Shown: positions 34,061-35,299 of the stretch, in pieces
How positions within the stretch are numbered: position 1 is the first letter of the stretch
Layout: each line of letters opens with the position of its first letter
Source: Comamonadaceae bacterium
GTDB taxonomy: Bacteria > Pseudomonadota > Gammaproteobacteria > Burkholderiales > Burkholderiaceae_C
Direction: 5' to 3'
Length of the DNA stretch: 35,299 nt
NCBI GenBank assembly: GCA_947445115.1
Contig: CANFCG010000023.1
Span: 1-35,299, forward strand
The notes under the pieces: generated by a model
What the model saw: only the letters and a program-made list of their open reading frames with translations
Database searches by the model: none
Told to the model about the DNA's origin: nothing
Translations under genes and position numbers: made by a program

Positions 34061-34798
34061 ATGGACTTACACGACATCATCCTCACTACTCTTATTTTTG
34101 GAGCGGCACTGTTATACGCATCGGTTGGTCATGCGGGTGCCTCGGGGTATTTGGCTGCCATGGCTTTAATGGGTGTCGCCCCAGCCGTGATGAAGCCTAC
34201 CGCTTTATCACTGAATGTCTTAGTGGCAGTCGTCGCAACGTATCGCTTTTACCGCGTTGGCGCTTTTTCGCATCGCTTGTTTTGGCCGCTCGCACTTGCT
34301 TCCATTCCGCTCGCCTTCATTGGTGGCACGTTGTCATTGCCTAGCCACTACTACAAGCCACTCGTGGGCGCGCTTCTCATCTACGCCGCTTGGCGATCAT
34401 TTAAAACTGCATCCACTGCGGCGGACGTCAGCATTCAACCCGTCGGCATTCCTACGCTGCTGGTCATTGGTGCATCGCTTGGTTTGCTGTCTGGTCTCAC
34501 AGGCGTAGGAGGCGGTATTTTTTTAAGCCCTATTTTGATTTTCTTTAGATGGGCAGACACCAAAGTCGTATCAGGCATTGCAGCTGCGTTTATTTTTGTG
34601 AACTCTGTTGCGGGCTTGCTGGGCGTGATGACGCACACACAAACTTTGCCCGCATCCCTGCCCTACTGGGCTATCGCCGCCGTCATCGGTGGTTTTGTAG
34701 GCGCTGGACTGGGTAGCCGCAAACTAGGAAACCCGACCATTCAACGAGTACTTGCACTCGTTCTATTAGTGGCGGGTCTCAAGATGATGCTGACTTAA
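34061..34798 (+). CDS. TauE/SafE-family membrane transporter
   Basis: A 245-residue inner-membrane protein with about eight hydrophobic segments in two similar halves. The halves carry family signatures VGHAGASGYLAAMALMGVAP (about 21-42) and SLGLLSGLTGVGGGIFLSPILI (about 140-161), each with the Gly-rich loop of the TauE/SafE (sulphite exporter) family. Family members move sulphite, sulphoacetate and other small organic anions, direction often unknown. The position between the ModE-like gene and xdhA suggests a role in the purine or molybdoenzyme system, but no substrate can be named. Confidence 0.87.
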   Translation: MDLHDIILTTLIFGAALLYASVGHAGASGYLAAMALMGVAPAVMKPTALSLNVLVAVVATYRFYRVGAFSHRLFWPLALASIPLAFIGGTLSLPSHYYKPLVGALLIYAAWRSFKTASTAADVSIQPVGIPTLLVIGASLGLLSGLTGVGGGIFLSPILIFFRWADTKVVSGIAAAFIFVNSVAGLLGVMTHTQTLPASLPYWAIAAVIGGFVGAGLGSRKLGNPTIQRVLALVLLVAGLKMMLT

Positions 34799-34844
34799 AA
34801 CCCAGCTTAGAACCTTTGGGATGCCCGTTAAAATCAGTTTTATA

Positions 34845-34858
34845 TTTTGTATACAAAA
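34845..34858. promoter_or_regulatory. Candidate GntR operator before xdhA
   Basis: TTTTGTATACAAAA, a perfect 14-base palindrome containing TTGTATACAA. It lies in the 76-base gap between the TauE/SafE gene and xdhA, 16 bases before the xdhA ATG. It is the most symmetrical of the four sites. Confidence 0.65.
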
Positions 34859-34874
34859 AGCTGAAAGCCATCCC

Positions 34875-35299
34875 ATGACCCAAGTTACCAACACCGTCCG
34901 CTTTGTTTTAGACGGACAAATCAAGGAAGCTGTAGGAGTGCGCCGTACCACCACCGTGCTCGATTACGTGCGCGAGTCGCTGCATCGCAAAGGTACCAAA
35001 GAGGGCTGCGCCGAAGGCGACTGCGGCGCTTGCGTGGTGCTGGTGGGCGAACTGGCCGCTGACGGCACAACCGTCAACTACATCCCAACTAATTCGTGCA
35101 TGCAACTCTTGCCATCGATTGATGGTAAATCACTCAAAACGGTAGAGAGTTTGCAAGGCGCAGACGGCTCGCTGCACCCTGTGCAAGAGGCGATGGTGAC
35201 GTGCCACGGCTCACAGTGCGGCTTTTGCACACCAGGCATTGTGATGAGCTTGGCTAACCTATCGGACACCCATGCCAAGTGCGGCACGTGCCCTAGTCG
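34875..35299 (+). CDS. xdhA: Xanthine dehydrogenase small subunit XdhA, 3' end beyond the window
   Basis: The first 141 codons of the iron-sulphur/FAD subunit of xanthine dehydrogenase, which oxidises hypoxanthine and xanthine to urate. The plant-type [2Fe-2S] domain has Cys45, Cys50, Cys53 (EGCAEGDCGACVVL) and Cys75 (TNSC). The second cluster begins with Cys115 and Cys118 (SQCGFCTPGIVMSLA); its last two Cys and the FAD domain lie to the right of the window. The ATG at 34875 gives MTQVTNTVRFVLDG, a normal family start, with only a weak ribosome-binding site. It carries its own GntR-type operator, so it probably starts a transcript that would continue into xdhB. Confidence 0.93.
   Translation, partial: MTQVTNTVRFVLDGQIKEAVGVRRTTTVLDYVRESLHRKGTKEGCAEGDCGACVVLVGELAADGTTVNYIPTNSCMQLLPSIDGKSLKTVESLQGADGSLHPVQEAMVTCHGSQCGFCTPGIVMSLANLSDTHAKCGTCPS

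Noticed and set aside
1-35299. CRISPR arrays, tRNA/rRNA genes, IS elements, prophage genes
   Set aside because: No regularly spaced direct repeats, RNA gene signatures, transposase, integrase or phage structural genes were seen on either strand.

Overview
The window reads as chromosomal DNA of a betaproteobacterium, most likely order Burkholderiales with moderate GC. This rests on gene content, not a database search: the fmdB-DUF502-aspS order, an ATP-grasp glutamate-cysteine ligase of the betaproteobacterial type, a Bug-family binding protein, and a Liv-type transporter flanked by acyl-CoA ligases. Coding density is very high. The longest gaps are about 110 bases, so no stretch over 300 bases lacks a gene. 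I saw no rRNA, tRNA, IS element or CRISPR.

Layout. (1) 1-9257, housekeeping and accessory genes: partial aspS, DUF502 and FmdB proteins (minus); gshA with an abutting M14 carboxypeptidase (plus); htpG with a candidate heat-shock promoter; a secreted HEAT-repeat protein; a VapBC-like pair; an orphan solute-binding protein. (2) 9337-20436: an RluF-like pseudouridine synthase, then a Crp/Fnr regulator divergent from a plus-strand cluster of acyl-CoA ligase, LivG, LivH, LivM, binding protein, LivF, PaaK-like ligase and a Bug-type binding protein. This looks like an uptake-and-CoA-activation system for an organic (perhaps aromatic) acid. (3) 20433-23728: a FecR/LysM envelope protein and a DegP/DegQ-type protease. 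(4) 23810-35299: a purine (urate) catabolic island.

The island is built around a divergent promoter at about 31170-31212. Leftward run a GntR regulator, PuuE allantoinase, a fused UraD-allantoate amidohydrolase, an M20 amidohydrolase and a SsuA/TauA-like ABC transporter. Rightward run UraH, XdhC, the membrane urate hydroxylase PuuD, a ModE-like lone HTH protein, a TauE/SafE permease and XdhA, which is cut by the window end. Together they cover xanthine to urate (with XdhB presumably beyond the edge), 5-hydroxyisourate, OHCU, allantoin, allantoate and ureidoglycine. Four near-identical TTGTATACAc sites lie in front of the transporter, gntR/uraH, puuD and xdhA. They look like the operators of one regulon.

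Other structure: a dispersed palindromic repeat (core ATTCCCGC-N4-GCGGGAAT) occurs five times. One copy supplies the last codons of xdhC. Two overlapping, mutually exclusive hairpins sit between the liv binding-protein gene and livF. An 18-bp Crp-spaced palindrome lies in the crp/ligase region.
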